Shown one piece after another: positions 11,674 through 12,746 of a DNA stretch of 12,746 nucleotides. This DNA is from an uncultured Erysipelotrichaceae bacterium (lineage in GTDB: Bacteria > Bacillota_I > Bacilli_A > Erysipelotrichales > Coprobacillaceae), in the NCBI GenBank assembly GCA_900544435.1, contig UQVG01000030.1, forward strand, positions 1-12,746, written 5' to 3'. The number at the start of each line of letters is the position of its first letter. The stretch's first letter is position 1. The position numbers and the translations under genes are program-made. The notes under the pieces were generated by a model. That model was not told the origin of the DNA. It worked only from the letters and a program-made list of their open reading frames with translations, and searched no databases.

Positions 11674-12376
11674 ACATATCAATTTTTAAAATTGTTTGAT
11701 AAAGAAAATGAAAGGACTCACTATCATCAAAGTCCATATGGTAATGTCCACAATACCATTGTTTATAGTTTACAAAATGTGAAATATGTTCTAAGAATGC
11801 CGTTATATCTTCCTTGTCTGTTGCATATACTTGACTCATATCTACTCTATCATATCCATATCTTCGAGCAATGCTTTTCGGTGCATCATGTGTGATAATG
11901 ACATCTACAGTATCTCCAACAGTTTTCAAATTCGCTATTGCATATTCACATTCTTCTTTTGTTGGTAGTTCATCTTCCCACCAAGAAATTCCTTCTCTAC
12001 GATACATTTTATCATGCGAAAATGCTCCACCAAAAGTAAAGATTTTCTTGCCTTCTATCAGATATATTTCCCCACGCATTAAGTGGTAAACCTTATCATA
12101 AATCTTCTGAACCTTTCCACCCCATTTTTCTGTAATAGGATAATTTTTTAAACGATCAAAATTTTCATGATTTCCATCTACAAACAGAGTAGTCCAAGGT
12201 TTTTTAGATAACCATTTCAACCAATATTCTTCATTCTTGCTTGGTTTTATATCCCATATCAATCCAAAATCTCCACAGATAATCAAATAATCGCCTTCCT
12301 TGGCTTGTGAGAAATTTTGAGTATTCAATTTTGAAATATCTACTTCGCCATGAATATCTCCTGTAACATAAATCAT
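11672..12376 (-). CDS. Metallophosphoesterase, 234 aa
   Basis: A complete calcineurin-like metallophosphoesterase with all two-metal motifs in order: GDIHG (Asp7, His9), GDFG (Asp36), GNHE (Asn69, His70), ITHDAP (His163) and GHYH (His211, His213). It is soluble and has no signal peptide. Family members hydrolyse phosphodiesters or phosphomonoesters (nucleotides, 2',3'-cyclic phosphates, phosphoproteins), and the substrate here cannot be told. The start has AAGGTGG four bases before the ATG, 30 bases after the preceding gene. Such enzymes are common cargo on Firmicutes phages and elements. A second phosphoesterase directly upstream is a different subfamily, as its motif spacing differs. Confidence 0.9.
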   Translation of the reverse strand: MIYVTGDIHGEVDISKLNTQNFSQAKEGDYLIICGDFGLIWDIKPSKNEEYWLKWLSKKPWTTLFVDGNHENFDRLKNYPITEKWGGKVQKIYDKVYHLMRGEIYLIEGKKIFTFGGAFSHDKMYRREGISWWEDELPTKEECEYAIANLKTVGDTVDVIITHDAPKSIARRYGYDRVDMSQVYATDKEDITAFLEHISHFVNYKQWYCGHYHMDFDDSESFHFLYQTILKIDM

Positions 12377-12406
12377 AGTTCCACCTTCTTCTATAAATCT
12401 GTTCTT

Positions 12407-12746
12407 TTATTTATCTATTTGAAAGAATTCCAAAATGGAATTTAATGATACAGGGCAATATTGATTAGCATCTACACCAACATCATATCTTCGTATTCCT
12501 TGTTCTCTCATTTCTTCATTATAAGATGAAGAATTGTGCTGATGTCCATGTAAATGCAATGAACCATGTCTTGAGCGATTCCATTCTAACATAGGATAGT
12601 GCATTAACGATATGCTTACAGAAGCAACACCTCTTAAATCATAATAATCATAAATACCTTCAAATAATGAGGCATCATATTCCTTATCGTGATTCCCACG
12701 AATCAATATCTTTTTTCCTTTTAATTTGGAAATCATTGCATTGACC
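12407..12746 (-). CDS. Metallophosphoesterase, N-terminus cut by window edge
   Basis: The C-terminal part of a second metallophosphoesterase. Visible motifs are GNHD (in KKILIRGNHDKEYDA), MHYP, HLHGHQH and VGVDAN, the order seen in YfcE-like or phage phosphoesterases of about 170 residues. The frame is open to the window edge, with three more residues (VNA) before the first in-frame ATG at 12736. That ATG has no clear ribosome site, and the DxH and GDxx motifs are missing, so the true start lies outside. It precedes the 234-residue phosphoesterase gene by 30 bases, so both are likely co-transcribed. Two adjacent phosphoesterases hint at a shared pathway, but their substrates are unknown. Confidence 0.88.
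   Translation of the reverse strand, partial: VNAMISKLKGKKILIRGNHDKEYDASLFEGIYDYYDLRGVASVSISLMHYPMLEWNRSRHGSLHLHGHQHNSSSYNEEMREQGIRRYDVGVDANQYCPVSLNSILEFFQIDK

Noticed and set aside
608..12089. Scattered plus-strand open frames of 66-89 codons (for example 608-826, 1052-1255, 6933-7163, 8962-9210, 11871-12089)
   Set aside because: All lie antisense to supported minus-strand genes, lack ribosome sites, and have Phe/Ser/Ile-rich products typical of antisense frames in AT-rich DNA.
1..12746. CRISPR array, tRNA, rRNA or insertion sequence
   Set aside because: No spaced direct repeats, no tRNA-like or rRNA-like stretches, and no transposase motifs were seen on either strand.

Overview
The window is AT-rich, and every convincing gene is on the minus strand, so transcription runs from high to low coordinates. 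A MOBP-type relaxase with an accessory MobC-like protein, a class B sortase, ParA/ParB partition proteins, an ArdC-type antirestriction protein and a MazF/PemK toxin together identify it as the backbone of a conjugative or mobilizable element (plasmid or ICE). The host is a low-GC Gram-positive bacterium: strong AGGAG-type ribosome sites, T-tailed intrinsic terminators, low GC and a class B sortase all say Firmicutes. A gut Erysipelotrichia or Clostridia host is my inference from gene style. No T4SS, integrase or replication initiator is visible, so plasmid versus ICE cannot be settled. Both ends of the window cut through genes.

Region A (12746 to 8640) is read first. It holds two metallophosphoesterases, the first truncated by the window edge, and a clear hairpin-plus-T-tract terminator. 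Then comes a tight cluster: ArdC-like zincin, a 59-residue acidic protein, a DNA methyltransferase interrupted by one in-frame TAA, and a membrane-anchored GIY-YIG nuclease. The cluster looks like an establishment or anti-restriction module. It ends near 8540 in a second intrinsic terminator.

Region B (about 8640 to 4885) opens with a 280-base non-coding stretch packed with inverted repeats, which I read as the probable oriT. It is followed by an unrecognised accessory gene, a MobC-like gene overlapping it, the relaxase and the sortase. A terminator lies at 4818-4850.

Region C (4778 to 1) starts with the best promoter in the window (TTGCAA, 17 bases, TATAAT). Just downstream are two 19-bp palindromes that are exact reverse complements of each other. 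The operon then encodes a 50-residue membrane peptide, a zinc-ribbon protein, a MazF-like toxin with no recognisable antitoxin, a 57-residue protein, a DnaQ-like exonuclease, ParB, ParA (in the order parB-parA) and four small unknown genes, one of which may be frameshifted.

The most notable items are the nested palindromes at the Region C promoter, the split methyltransferase, the hairpin cluster ahead of the relaxase genes, terminators placed directly before ribosome sites, the orphan MazF flanked by two small proteins, and a 17-bp sequence shared by the 5' ends of mazF and parB.
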